The notes under the pieces were generated by a model that had not been told where the DNA came from, ran no database searches, and was given only the letters and a program-made list of their open reading frames with translations. From assembly GCA_003694465.1 (NCBI GenBank), contig RFKM01000109.1, positions 1 through 18,091 on the forward strand: DNA of 18,091 nt, given 5' to 3'. Of this stretch, positions 1 to 8,524 are shown in pieces. This stretch comes from Alphaproteobacteria bacterium (GTDB taxonomy: Bacteria; Pseudomonadota; Alphaproteobacteria; Rhodobacterales; Rhodobacteraceae). Within the stretch, counting starts at the first letter, position 1; every line of letters starts with the position of its first letter. The position numbers were made by a program, and so were the translations under genes.

Positions 1-1125
1 CTCGACGCCGATCCGGATTTTCGCGCCATCACCGGCAACATCGTCTTTCCCGGGTTCACGGCGCCGAAGCTTGTCTGGCTGCGAACCCATGAGCCCGAGA
101 TCTTTGCCCGCGTCGCAAAGGTCCTGCTGCCGAAAGACTACCTGCGGCTCTGGCTGACGGGCGAGCATGTTTCCGACATGTCCGACAGCGCCGGAACGGC
201 GTGGCTGGATACGGGCCGGCGCGCATGGTCGGACGTGCTTCTGGAGCGCACGGGCATGACGCGCGCGCAGATGCCGCGGCTGGTCGAGGGCAGCGAGGCG
301 TCCGGCGCCCTGCGCCCGGCACTCGCCCGGCGTTGGGGCATCCGTGGGCCGGTCGTCTTGGCCGGAGGGGGTGGCGACAACGCCGCCGCGGCCTGCGGGG
401 TTGGCTGCTTTTCCGAGGGCGACGGCTTCGTATCGCTCGGAACGTCCGGGGTGCTTCTCGCCGCAAAGGACGGTTTTGCCCCAAGCCCCGAAACCGCCGT
501 CCACACCTTTTGCCATGCCATTCCCGGCGCGTGGTATCAGATGGGGGTGATCCTTTCGGCCACCGACAGCCTCAACTGGCTGGCGCGCCAGACCGGCCGC
601 GAGCCCGCCGCGCTCAGCGCCCTTCTCGGCGAAAGCATCTCCGGCCCCGGCGCGATCCGCTTCCTGCCCTATCTTTCCGGCGAACGCACCCCGCACAACG
701 ATGCCGAGATCCGCGGCGCCTTTGTCGGCCTTTCCATTGGCGACGGCCATCGAGAGCTCACCCAGGCGGTGATGGAAGGCGTGGCCTTCGCCCTCAAGGA
801 CAATCTCGAAGCGCTCAAGGCCACGGGAACGCGGCTGGAACGGCTGCTCGCGATCGGGGGCGGTTCCAAATCGCCGTTCTGGGTCGAGCTCGTTGCAACA
901 CTGCTTGGCCTGCCGATCGAACTGCCCGAAAAGGGCGCGTTCGGCGCTGCCCTTGGTGCCGCGCGCCTTGCCATCGTCGCCGATACGGGCGCCGCGCCTT
1001 CGGATGTCATGCAGCGGCCCGCCGTGGCCCGGGTGATCGAGCCGCGCGCCGACCTCGCCCATGCCTATGATGACGCCTACGCGCAATATCGCGCGCTCTA
1101 CCCTGCCCTGAAGGAGATCCTATGA
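1..1125 (+). CDS. xylB: Xylulokinase, 5' end cut off by the window edge
   Basis: Phosphorylates D-xylulose to xylulose 5-phosphate with ATP in the cytoplasm, feeding the pentose phosphate pathway. The reading frame is open from base 1, so the start lies upstream. About 374 codons are present against roughly 480 for the family, so the first ~110 residues are missing. Visible FGGY-kinase features are the [10 protein letters not shown] stretch holding the presumed catalytic Asp, the SLGTSGVL phosphate-binding segment, [16 protein letters not shown], and the C-terminal ATP-site glycines GGGSKSPFW followed by [14 protein letters not shown]. The stop overlaps the xylA start (ATGA), and an AAGGAG ribosome-binding site for xylA lies inside the xylB 3' end at 1111-1116. 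Other FGGY kinases are possible from sequence alone, but adjacency to xylA makes xylulokinase very likely. Confidence 0.95.
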   Translation, partial: LDADPDFRAITGNIVFPGFTAPKLVWLRTHEPEIFARVAKVLLPKDYLRLWLTGEHVSDMSDSAGTAWLDTGRRAWSDVLLERTGMTRAQMPRLVEGSEASGALRPALARRWGIRGPVVLAGGGGDNAAAACGVGCFSEGDGFVSLGTSGVLLAAKDGFAPSPETAVHTFCHAIPGAWYQMGVILSATDSLNWLARQTGREPAALSALLGESISGPGAIRFLPYLSGERTPHNDAEIRGAFVGLSIGDGHRELTQAVMEGVAFALKDNLEALKATGTRLERLLAIGGGSKSPFWVELVATLLGLPIELPEKGAFGAALGAARLAIVADTGAAPSDVMQRPAVARVIEPRADLAHAYDDAYAQYRALYPALKEIL

Positions 1126-2432
1126 GCACCGGTTTCTTCCCCGTCGATCGCATCCCCTACGAAGGGCCCGACAGCACCAACCCGCTTGCCTTCCGCCATT
1201 ACGACAAGGACGAAATGGTCATGGGCAAGCGCCTTGAAGACCATCTGCGCTTTGCCGTCGCCTATTGGCACAGCTTTGCCTACGAGGGGCAGGATCCGTT
1301 CGGCGGCCCGACCTTCCTGCGCCCTTGGTTCCCGAACGACAGCATGGAGCGCGCGCGCTTGAAGGCCGACGTCGCCTTCGAGATGTTCAGCGCCCTCGGC
1401 GTGCCCTTCTACTGCTTCCACGACGCCGATATCCGCCCCGATCTCGGCGGGTTTGCCGAAAACAAACGCGCCTACGAGGAAATCATCGAGATATTTGCCC
1501 GCAAGCAGGAGGAAACCGGCGTCAGGCTTCTCTGGGGCACGGCCAACCTGTTCAGCCATCGCCGCTGGATGGCCGGTGCGGCCACCAACCCGGACCCGGA
1601 GGTGTTTGCCTATGCCGCGGCGACGATCAAGTCGTGCATGGATGCCACGCACCGTCTTGGCGGTGAAAATTACGTTCTGTGGGGCGGGCGCGAAGGCTAC
1701 GAGACGCTGCTCAACACCGATCTCGCCCGCGAAGACCAGCAGATGGGCCGGATGCTCAACATGGTGGTCGAATACAAGCACAAGATCGGCTTCAAGGGGC
1801 AGATCCTCGTCGAGCCGAAGCCGCAGGAGCCGTCGAAACACCAGTATGACTATGACGTGGCCACCGTCTATGGCTTCCTGAAGCGCCACGGGCTCGAGAA
1901 CGAGGTTCGGGTCAACATCGAGCAGGGCCACGCGATTCTGGCCGGTCACAGCTTCGAGCACGAGATTGCCACGGCGGTGGCGCTCGGAATCTTCGGCTCG
2001 ATCGACATGAACCGGAACGACTACCAGTCGGGCTGGGATACCGACCAGTTCCCGAACAACGTGCCCGAGGTCGCACTGGCCTATTACCACATCCTGAAGG
2101 GCGGCGGCTTCACCCAGGGCGGCACCAATTTCGACGCGCGAATCCGCCGCCAGTCGCTCGACCCGGAAGACCTGCTCATCGCCCATATCGGCGCCATGGA
2201 CACCTGCGCGCGCGGGCTCAAGGCGGCGGCGGCGATGCTCGAAGACGGCACCCTGCCCGCCTTTGTCGAAAACCGCTATTCCGGCTGGAACGATGCCTAT
2301 TGGCAAGACGTCCTCGCCGGCAAGGTCGGGCTCGACGCGCTGGCCGAGAAGGTGATCTCGGAGGGGATCGAGCCCGAACCCCGCTCGGGCAAGCAGGAAT
2401 ATCTGGAAAACCTCGTCAACCGGTTCGTCTGA
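1122..2432 (+). CDS. xylA: Xylose isomerase
   Basis: Interconverts D-xylose and D-xylulose, the first intracellular step of this pathway, as a metal-dependent TIM barrel. The protein has 436 residues, typical for the long (class II) form. The family's active-site residues are all present: His100 and Asp103 in [10 protein letters not shown], Glu231 and Lys233 in [12 protein letters not shown], Glu267 and His270 in [12 protein letters not shown], Asp295 in SIDMNRND, Asp306 and Asp308 in WDTDQFPNN, and Asp338 in GTNFDAR. The start ATG overlaps the xylB stop by four bases and follows AAGGAG by five bases. The stop shares one base with the galM start (TGATG), so xylB-xylA-galM should be translationally coupled. 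Confidence 0.98.
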   Translation: MSTGFFPVDRIPYEGPDSTNPLAFRHYDKDEMVMGKRLEDHLRFAVAYWHSFAYEGQDPFGGPTFLRPWFPNDSMERARLKADVAFEMFSALGVPFYCFHDADIRPDLGGFAENKRAYEEIIEIFARKQEETGVRLLWGTANLFSHRRWMAGAATNPDPEVFAYAAATIKSCMDATHRLGGENYVLWGGREGYETLLNTDLAREDQQMGRMLNMVVEYKHKIGFKGQILVEPKPQEPSKHQYDYDVATVYGFLKRHGLENEVRVNIEQGHAILAGHSFEHEIATAVALGIFGSIDMNRNDYQSGWDTDQFPNNVPEVALAYYHILKGGGFTQGGTNFDARIRRQSLDPEDLLIAHIGAMDTCARGLKAAAAMLEDGTLPAFVENRYSGWNDAYWQDVLAGKVGLDALAEKVISEGIEPEPRSGKQEYLENLVNRFV

Positions 2433-3373
2433 TGGCCATCGAGCGGGCCGCCTTCGCCATTGATGGGCAGCCGGTCGATATCGGACGGCTGCGGGCGGGA
2501 CGCATGGAAGTGGAGCTTCTCAGCTTCGGGGCCATCACCCGCGACTGGAAGATCGGCGGGCGCACGGTGGTGCTCGGCCATGCCGACCGGGCCGCCTATG
2601 GCGACGATCCGTGGTACATGGGCGTGATCGCCGGGCGGGTGGCCAACCGGATTGCCCGCGGCCGGTTCCGCCTTGGCGACGAAGAGGTGCAGCTTCCGCT
2701 CAACGATGGGCCGAACCACCTGCACGGCGGCCCGCGCGGCCTTGGAAAGCGTCACTGGCGCATGGCCGAAGACACCGCCGCCAATGCTCTTTCGCTGCGT
2801 TTCGTGAGCGGACACGGCGACGGGGGCTATCCGGGGCGCGCCGCCTTCGAGGTGGTCGTGACGCTCACCGAAAACCGGCTGACCTACGAGATGCGCGCCG
2901 AGGTCGACCGGCCGACGCCCATCAACCTTGCCCAGCACAATTATTACAACCTGACCGGAGGGTCGCTCGCCGAGCATGTGCTGCAGGTGAATGCCGACGC
3001 CGTTCTGGAAACCGGGCCGGACGGCATTCCCACCGGCACTTGGCGCGACGTTGCAAAGGCGCATGACTTCCGCACAGCGCGCCCGCTCGGCTCCCCCGTC
3101 CCCGAGATCGACCATTGTTTCGTGCTGGATGGCACGCAGCCGGCGGCAACGCTTTCGGCCCCCGGCGCGCCGACGCTCAGCTTCTACTCCGATCAGCCGG
3201 GGTTGCAGGTTTACACCGGTACCTACCTCGGCGCGCCGTTCGGACCACACGCAGGCATTTGCCTCGAGCCGGAAGGCTTTCCCGACGCGGTCAACCACCC
3301 GGGTTTTCCGCCGATCATCGTCCGGCCCGAAGCGCCGTATTTTCAACGTCTGTCGATCGAGGTGTCGGGATGA
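2432..3373 (+). CDS. galM: Aldose 1-epimerase (mutarotase)
   Basis: Interconverts alpha and beta anomers of aldoses, supplying the anomer that xylose isomerase uses. The protein has 313 residues with no signal peptide, so it is cytoplasmic. Family landmarks are GRVANRIARGRF (68-79), NHLHGG with the likely catalytic His98, QHNYYNLTG with His169, Asp227 in EIDHCF, and the catalytic base Glu279 in CLEPEGFPDAVNHP. The start at 2432 is chosen because TGATG couples it to xylA. No clear Shine-Dalgarno precedes it, which fits reinitiation after xylA. The in-frame Met25 would cut into the first beta strand. The substrate is unproven, but the xyl operon suggests xylose. Confidence 0.93.
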   Translation: MAIERAAFAIDGQPVDIGRLRAGRMEVELLSFGAITRDWKIGGRTVVLGHADRAAYGDDPWYMGVIAGRVANRIARGRFRLGDEEVQLPLNDGPNHLHGGPRGLGKRHWRMAEDTAANALSLRFVSGHGDGGYPGRAAFEVVVTLTENRLTYEMRAEVDRPTPINLAQHNYYNLTGGSLAEHVLQVNADAVLETGPDGIPTGTWRDVAKAHDFRTARPLGSPVPEIDHCFVLDGTQPAATLSAPGAPTLSFYSDQPGLQVYTGTYLGAPFGPHAGICLEPEGFPDAVNHPGFPPIIVRPEAPYFQRLSIEVSG

Positions 3374-4686
3374 GGCGCACCGCATTTGCCCTCCTTGCCA
3401 GCTGTCTTGCCGCGCCGGCGTTGGCCGCAGACCTTCCCGCGCCGGCAAGCGATGCCGATTTCGTGGTGACACGCCCCGAGGAGGTGAAGCTCGGGCAGCT
3501 GCTGTTTTACGACCCCTTGCTCTCCGGCTCGAAGACCGTTGCCTGCGCAACGTGCCATCACCCCCGCTTCGGCACGTCCGACGGCGTTTCGCTGGGGCTC
3601 GGCGATGGCGGGATCGGATTGGGCCCCGACCGGGTGCCCGATCCGGACAACCTGCCCGAGCAGCGCATCCCCCGCAACGCCCCGGCGCTGTTCAATCTCG
3701 GCGCCCGGGAGTTTACCCGGATGTTTCACGACGGCCGGCTCGAGGCCGACCCCGACAAGCCCGACGGCATCCGAACGCCCCTCGGCGAAGAAATGGTTCA
3801 TGGTTTCTCCGGTGTGCTGTCGGCACAGGCGATGTTTCCGGTCGTCGCCCCCGACGAGATGGCCGGGCACTATGGCGAGAGCGACATCAGCAAGGCCGTC
3901 CGCAAGGGCATGTTCACCGGCGCCGGCGGCGCGTGGGATCTGATTGCCCGGCGGGTCGAGGCGGTGCCGGAATACCGCGCCGCCTTCGATCAGGTCGTCG
4001 GCGCGCGCCCCATTGCCTTTACTGACGTCGCCAATGCGATCGCGGCGTTCATCGCCTTTGAATGGCGCGCCGACGACAGCCCCTTCGACAGGTTCCTGCG
4101 CGAGCGTACCCCGCTGCCGCCCAAGGCGATGAAGGGCATGGAGCTTTTCTATGGCGCGGCGGGGTGTGCGCGCTGTCATTCCGGCGTCTTCCAGACCGAT
4201 CAGGATTTTCATGCCATTGCCATGCCGCAGATCGGACCCGGCAAGACCGAGCGTTTTGAAAGCGGGCATTTCGATCATGGCCGCTTCCGGGTGACCGGGC
4301 GGGAAGGCGACATCTACCGCTTCCGCACCCCTTCGCTGCGCAATGTCACCCTCACCGCGCCCTATGGCCACGACGGCGCCTATGCGAGCCTCGAGGCCGT
4401 CGTGCGCCACCATCTCGACCCGGTGCGGGCCTTGTCCAGCTATGACCCGTCGCAAGCCATCCTGCCGCCGCTCGATTCGGCCCGCGAGTCGGATTTCGCG
4501 GTTCTCGCCGACCCCCGCGAGATGGCGGCCATCGCCGAGGCGAACGAGCTTGCCCCGACGGCGTTGACCGAAGACGACATCGACGCGCTGCTGGCCTTTC
4601 TCGAAAGCCTGACCGACCCGTCTTCGCGCACCGGGCGCCTTGGCATCCCGGATCGGGTGCCCAGCGGCCTGCCGGTTCCGCGCTGA
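3370..4686 (+). CDS. Periplasmic di-heme cytochrome c peroxidase / MauG-like protein
   Basis: An exported c-type cytochrome of 438 residues. A signal peptide ending near PALAA (residues 1-20) is followed by two heme-binding motifs, CATCH (59-63) and CARCH (266-270), one in each half as in the CcpA/MauG family. C-terminal family marks are FRTPSLRNVTLTAPYGHDGAYASLE segments around 318-342. Members reduce H2O2 with electrons from small periplasmic donors, or, like MauG, carry out oxidative maturation of a partner protein. The sequence does not decide which, and I could not assign the distal heme ligand. The start ATG overlaps the galM stop (ATGA), so it is translated as the fourth gene of the xylose operon, an unexpected position for a periplasmic redox enzyme. 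It ends before a shared terminator. Confidence 0.9.
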   Translation: MRRTAFALLASCLAAPALAADLPAPASDADFVVTRPEEVKLGQLLFYDPLLSGSKTVACATCHHPRFGTSDGVSLGLGDGGIGLGPDRVPDPDNLPEQRIPRNAPALFNLGAREFTRMFHDGRLEADPDKPDGIRTPLGEEMVHGFSGVLSAQAMFPVVAPDEMAGHYGESDISKAVRKGMFTGAGGAWDLIARRVEAVPEYRAAFDQVVGARPIAFTDVANAIAAFIAFEWRADDSPFDRFLRERTPLPPKAMKGMELFYGAAGCARCHSGVFQTDQDFHAIAMPQIGPGKTERFESGHFDHGRFRVTGREGDIYRFRTPSLRNVTLTAPYGHDGAYASLEAVVRHHLDPVRALSSYDPSQAILPPLDSARESDFAVLADPREMAAIAEANELAPTALTEDDIDALLAFLESLTDPSSRTGRLGIPDRVPSGLPVPR

Positions 4687-4722
4687 GAGCGGCGGGCAAA
4701 AGGCCCGACGACGGCAACGGAA

Positions 4723-4749
4723 AAGGCCGGCGGTGGGTCCGCCGGCCTT
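4723..4749. terminator. Bidirectional intrinsic terminator between convergent operons
   Basis: A perfect 11-bp GC-rich inverted repeat (AAGGCCGGCGG, loop TGGGT, CCGCCGGCCTT) lies between the stop of the peroxidase gene and the stop of the TRAP large permease gene. On the minus strand the hairpin runs into TTTTCC. On the plus strand it runs into TTCGCTTTCT. It therefore can end both transcripts. Confidence 0.8.
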
Positions 4750-4768
4750 CGCTTTCTGGCCTGCCCTG

Positions 4769-7408
4769 TCAGAAGTTCAGCGACACATCGACATGGTGCG
4801 CGGTGCAGGACGCCATCGCCAGCGCCTGTTCGCGCGAGAGCTTTTCCTGCTGGCGCGCGCCGAGCGTGTCCTTGATCGCGGCAAGATAGGCCTTGATCCC
4901 CGGGATGAGGCTTTCAGCCCTGGCGCGCCAGGCAGATTGCTCGGCGTAGGCGGTGAGGGTCTTCTCATACTCTTCCAGCGCCTTGGCCCGGTCACCCTTC
5001 TTGATAGCGCGCCGCGCTCGAGAGAGAAACTTCTTCACGTCTCCCGCGCCTTCGACGTTGCCAACCACCTTTTCAAAGGCCTTGATCTCGTCTTCGGCCG
5101 CGGCCTGATCGGCGGTTTCGATAACGCCGCGCAGCGCCTTGAGCGGCTCTTCAAGGGCCCGGAAGCCTTCGCCCGCCTGCAGAACGGCCAGAACCTCCGC
5201 AGGGGCACTCCAGGCATCGTCGGCGGCGCGCCGGTAAAGATTGCGCGCCTTTTCCTCGGCCTTGAGAAGCGCCGTGAAGGCCTTGTGCTTCTCTTCCCAA
5301 TCGGCGGGAATCTGGGCCTTCAGCGCCTCCACCTCGGCCAGCGCCGCGTTCAACTCGGCCTCCAGCCGCGCCTGCTCGGCGGGGTCATCGGACCGGCCGA
5401 GCGCCGTCTTGAGCTTATCGGCTTTTTCCTGTGCCGCGCGGATTTCCTTCTCGATGAAGCGCACCTCGCTGCGCAGGGGCCGGTAGGCGCCCGCTTCGGC
5501 CTGCACGGCGGCATCGGCGCGGGCGATTTCGGCCAGTTTCTCGGGAACCGACGCGGCGGCATCGAGGCCATCGGTCATCGTCGATTTCAGATCATCCGGC
5601 AGCACCGAAAGGTCAAGCTGTCGGGCCGCCGCGATGGCATCGGTGATTTCCGACGAGGCCGCGAACTTCTCGGCCACGTAGCTGTCGAGGCAGACCTGAA
5701 GCTTCGGGTTGCGTGGCGGCGGGCTGGTTTCCGAAAGGAAGCTCACCCGGTTCGGCAGGTAGTTCACCAGCGGCGGATAGGATCCGGCGATGGCGAGGGC
5801 CACGAGTTGCAGCAAGATGAAGGGGATCACGCCCTTGTAGATCTGGATGGTGCGGACCGCCGCGGGCGCAACGCCGCGCAGGTAGAACAGCGCAAAGCCG
5901 AATGGCGGCGTCAGGAAGCTGGTCTGGATGTTGAGGCCGATCATCACCCCGAGCCAGACGGCTGTGACATTCGCGCCCGGATCGGCCAGCAGGATCGGCG
6001 CCACGATCGGCACGACGACAACGGCGATCTCGATGAAGTCGAGGAAGAACCCCAGAATGAAGATCACCGCCATGACGATGGCGAACTGGGTCCAGAATCC
6101 ACCGGGAAGCGAGATCAGGAATTCGCGCACGAGGTCTTCACCGCCGAAGGCCCGGAATGCCGCCGTCAGCATCGCCGCGCCGAGCAGGATGATGAAGACG
6201 AGCGAGGTCGTCTTGGCGGTTTCGAGCATCACGTTGTGGAGCGTGTCGTTGATCCGGAAGGCACGCAGCCCCGACCAGACCAGCCCGACGAGGAACAGCA
6301 CCGTTCCGATCACCCCGAGGGTGATGCCCAACCGGTCGGCCGGCGTGTCCATGGCCTTGACGTTCATCTCGAAATTCGAGAGCGCATAGGCGAGAATCGC
6401 CAGGGCGACGAGCGCCAGAGTGGCCGGCGCGTAGAGCCAGCGCGTTCTTTCCTCCGGAATCCGATAGCCCGCCATGATCACCGCCCCGGCGGCCCCGATG
6501 GCACCGGCCTGGTTGACCGTCGCAATGCCGGCGATGATCGAGCCGAGCACCAGGAAGATCAGCGCCAGCGGCGGAATGAGCGTGACGAACACCTTGCGCC
6601 AGAAGGCGAAATCATACTTGCCTTCGTAGGGCACCGCGGGCGCCGATTTCGGACGCAGGATCGCGAAGATCAGGATGTAGACCATGTAGAGCCCGACGAG
6701 CACGAGGCCCGGCAGGAAGGCGCCAAGGAACATTTCGCCGGCGCTGGTTCCGGCAACGCCAAAGAGCGAGGGCATCGAGATCTCGCCGGTGGCGGTCTTG
6801 TAGAGCGCCTTGCGCATCGTCGAGGCCTGATCGGCGGCCGAAGCCAGCTGGTCGGCAAGGATGATCAGCACGATCGAGGGCGGGATGATCTGGCCCAGCG
6901 TTCCCGAGGCCGCGATCGTCCCGGTGGCGAGGGGGGTCGAATACTTGTTGCGCATCATCGCGGGCAGCGAGATCAGGCCCATGGCGACAACCGTCGCCCC
7001 GACGATGCCGGTGGTCGCCGCGAGCAGCGCGCCGACGAACACGACCGAAATCCCGAGCCCCCCCGGCACCGGGCCGAAGAGCTGCGCCATGGTCACCAGA
7101 AGGTCTTCGGCGATCTTCGAGCGCTGAAGCATGATGCCCATGAAGATGAACAGCGGAATCGCGATCAGCGTATCTCGCTCCACCTCCCAATAGACCCCGC
7201 GCAGGTTGGTCACCCCCGCCGAGAGCCATTGCTGCGCACCGCCCGAATGGAAATAGGCATCGACATTCCCGGCAAAGAGCCAGCCCGCCGCCGAGGCGAT
7301 GCCGATGGTCAGGATGGCCGCGCCCGGCAGCGCGAAGGCCACCGGATAGCCCGAGCCGAGCGCCGTTGCCATGATGACGATCAGGAGAATGAGAAAGTAG
7401 AGTTCCAT
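4769..7408 (-). CDS. TRAP transporter large permease (DctM family) with a long C-terminal helical extension
   Basis: The channel-forming subunit of a tripartite ATP-independent periplasmic transporter, driving ion-coupled uptake of the solute delivered by the binding protein. It has 879 residues, whereas ordinary DctM proteins have about 430. Residues 1 to ~548 are hydrophobic, with DctM marks such as DTLIAIPLFIFMG, GALLAATTGIVGATVVAMG, and LDFIEIAVVVVPIVAPI. Roughly residues 313-390 contain two extra membrane segments, as seen in the mannitol/chloroaromatic-type TRAP subfamily. From ~549 to the end the chain is soluble, charged and Ala/Glu/Lys-rich, with heptad-like coiled-coil stretches (about 630-740) and a TPR-like helix near the end. 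The reading frame is continuous, so this is one polypeptide. The start follows GAGGGA, which lies close to the dctQ stop nine bases upstream. Confidence 0.92.
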   Translation of the reverse strand: MELYFLILLIVIMATALGSGYPVAFALPGAAILTIGIASAAGWLFAGNVDAYFHSGGAQQWLSAGVTNLRGVYWEVERDTLIAIPLFIFMGIMLQRSKIAEDLLVTMAQLFGPVPGGLGISVVFVGALLAATTGIVGATVVAMGLISLPAMMRNKYSTPLATGTIAASGTLGQIIPPSIVLIILADQLASAADQASTMRKALYKTATGEISMPSLFGVAGTSAGEMFLGAFLPGLVLVGLYMVYILIFAILRPKSAPAVPYEGKYDFAFWRKVFVTLIPPLALIFLVLGSIIAGIATVNQAGAIGAAGAVIMAGYRIPEERTRWLYAPATLALVALAILAYALSNFEMNVKAMDTPADRLGITLGVIGTVLFLVGLVWSGLRAFRINDTLHNVMLETAKTTSLVFIILLGAAMLTAAFRAFGGEDLVREFLISLPGGFWTQFAIVMAVIFILGFFLDFIEIAVVVVPIVAPILLADPGANVTAVWLGVMIGLNIQTSFLTPPFGFALFYLRGVAPAAVRTIQIYKGVIPFILLQLVALAIAGSYPPLVNYLPNRVSFLSETSPPPRNPKLQVCLDSYVAEKFAASSEITDAIAAARQLDLSVLPDDLKSTMTDGLDAAASVPEKLAEIARADAAVQAEAGAYRPLRSEVRFIEKEIRAAQEKADKLKTALGRSDDPAEQARLEAELNAALAEVEALKAQIPADWEEKHKAFTALLKAEEKARNLYRRAADDAWSAPAEVLAVLQAGEGFRALEEPLKALRGVIETADQAAAEDEIKAFEKVVGNVEGAGDVKKFLSRARRAIKKGDRAKALEEYEKTLTAYAEQSAWRARAESLIPGIKAYLAAIKDTLGARQQEKLSREQALAMASCTAHHVDVSLNF

Positions 7409-7417
7409 GATCTTCCC

Positions 7418-8419
7418 TCAGTGCGCCGAAGCCTGCGACGGTTCGCGGTGGCCCGGTTCGTCGCGCATGTCGGCGACGGAGTTGAAGAAATAGCTGACGA
7501 ATTCGATCAGCATGCTGACACCGAACAGGGCAATGAACGCGGCCATCTGGTATTTCACATACATGCCGAAGGGGCCGGCCTGGCTGATCTCGAAGTTCCT
7601 GACCGGCGCGTTGACGATGGATTGTGGCCCGTTGAGCGCCACGAAAAGGATGACCCAGCTCGTCGTCATGCCGAGCAGCACGCTGCCGACGGCGTTGAGA
7701 AGCCCCTTGGTGCGCCGGTTCAGCCCGGCATAGAGGATGTCGACCCGCACATGCCCTTCGTCATAGAGCGTATAGGCCGAGGCAAACAGGAACAGGGTCG
7801 CATACCAGTAGCGAACGAGGTCGCCCATCAGGGCCTGCTCATAGGAAAAGACGAAGCGCGAAATCACGATCAGCAGTTCGGCCAGAACGATCAGCAGCGA
7901 GAGCCAGATGAAGGAGAGGCTGCGGGTGAATGCGGCGATCACGAAGCCGGCGGCAATAAGCACCGTATGCACATGGGAGCCAGTCCAGTTGGCCCGGGCG
8001 AGGTTGCGCGCCGCAGCTTCGCCGAACAGCGGGTCGATGAGGCTTTCGGTGCGCAGGAAGGCAATGGTGGCATCGCCGATCCCGACCAGAAAGACCGACC
8101 AGAACAGGGCGCGCGCGAGATACCGGTTGAACATGTGAACCCGGTGTGCATCCCAGCGCAGCGAGAGATCGCGGCTTGCGATGACGACGCCGATTCCGGC
8201 GAGGATCGCGACGATGAAGAGCCCGGCCTCGATCAGCGCCCGGGCGTTGTCTTCGCCGCCGAGGCCGCGCAGGCCGGGGAAGTCGAACCAGACCACCAGA
8301 ACGTTGTTGATCAGGTAGGCGGCGAGCAGAAAGAGCATCGCCCAGCCGAACGATCGAACGATGATCGCCGGTTTTCCGTGGCGTGGAATTTCCTGAAATG
8401 TCGTGCTGGCGCGCGCCAT
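7418..8419 (-). CDS. TRAP transporter small permease (DctQ family), enlarged form
   Basis: The small membrane subunit that pairs with the DctM-like permease. The DctQ core is in the C-terminal half: four membrane segments near residues 172-192, 204-220, 236-262 and 290-312, with the family-like segment YTLYDEGHVRVDILY (216-230) after the second. In front of this are about 165 extra residues with three or four more membrane segments (near 22-44, 61-82, 102-122 and 150-170), giving about eight in all. The protein has 333 residues; ordinary DctQ proteins have about 160-200. Very strong ribosome-binding site GGAGGGGA before the ATG. It lies between dctP-like and dctM-like genes, ten bases or fewer from the latter. 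Confidence 0.88.
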   Translation of the reverse strand: MARASTTFQEIPRHGKPAIIVRSFGWAMLFLLAAYLINNVLVVWFDFPGLRGLGGEDNARALIEAGLFIVAILAGIGVVIASRDLSLRWDAHRVHMFNRYLARALFWSVFLVGIGDATIAFLRTESLIDPLFGEAAARNLARANWTGSHVHTVLIAAGFVIAAFTRSLSFIWLSLLIVLAELLIVISRFVFSYEQALMGDLVRYWYATLFLFASAYTLYDEGHVRVDILYAGLNRRTKGLLNAVGSVLLGMTTSWVILFVALNGPQSIVNAPVRNFEISQAGPFGMYVKYQMAAFIALFGVSMLIEFVSYFFNSVADMRDEPGHREPSQASAH

Positions 8420-8475
8420 GAGATCCCCTCCATTGGCAGGCTGGTCGCTTGCGGGGCTGGTCCCCGATCTGAAAA

Positions 8476-8497
8476 GGACGGGGCCGAAGCCCCGTCC
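8476..8497 (-). terminator. Intrinsic terminator/attenuator with UUCG loop between TRAP binding protein and permeases
   Basis: Read on the minus strand this is GGACGGGGC, loop TTCG, GCCCCGTCC, then TTTTC. The 9-bp stem is perfect, the UUCG tetraloop is exceptionally stable, and a U-run follows. It sits just after the dctP-like stop and before dctQ-like, so it probably lowers transcription of the membrane genes relative to the abundant binding protein. Confidence 0.82.
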
Positions 8498-8524
8498 GAT
8501 TGTTGAACCCTCAGCGGGTCACGC

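Noticed and set aside
1098..2306. A 402-codon minus-strand frame opposite xylA
   Set aside because: Xylose isomerase on the plus strand is complete with all catalytic residues. The opposite frame has no domain signature.
3115..3369. N-terminal extension of the di-heme peroxidase frame into galM
   Set aside because: The signal peptide begins at the ATG at 3370, which overlaps the galM stop. The upstream part is an out-of-frame reading of galM.
4640..8506. A 1288-codon open frame on the plus strand opposite the TRAP permease genes
   Set aside because: It is the antisense shadow of two well-supported membrane-protein genes in high-GC DNA. The translation is Arg/Asp/Gly-rich low complexity with no domain, and it runs through two terminators.
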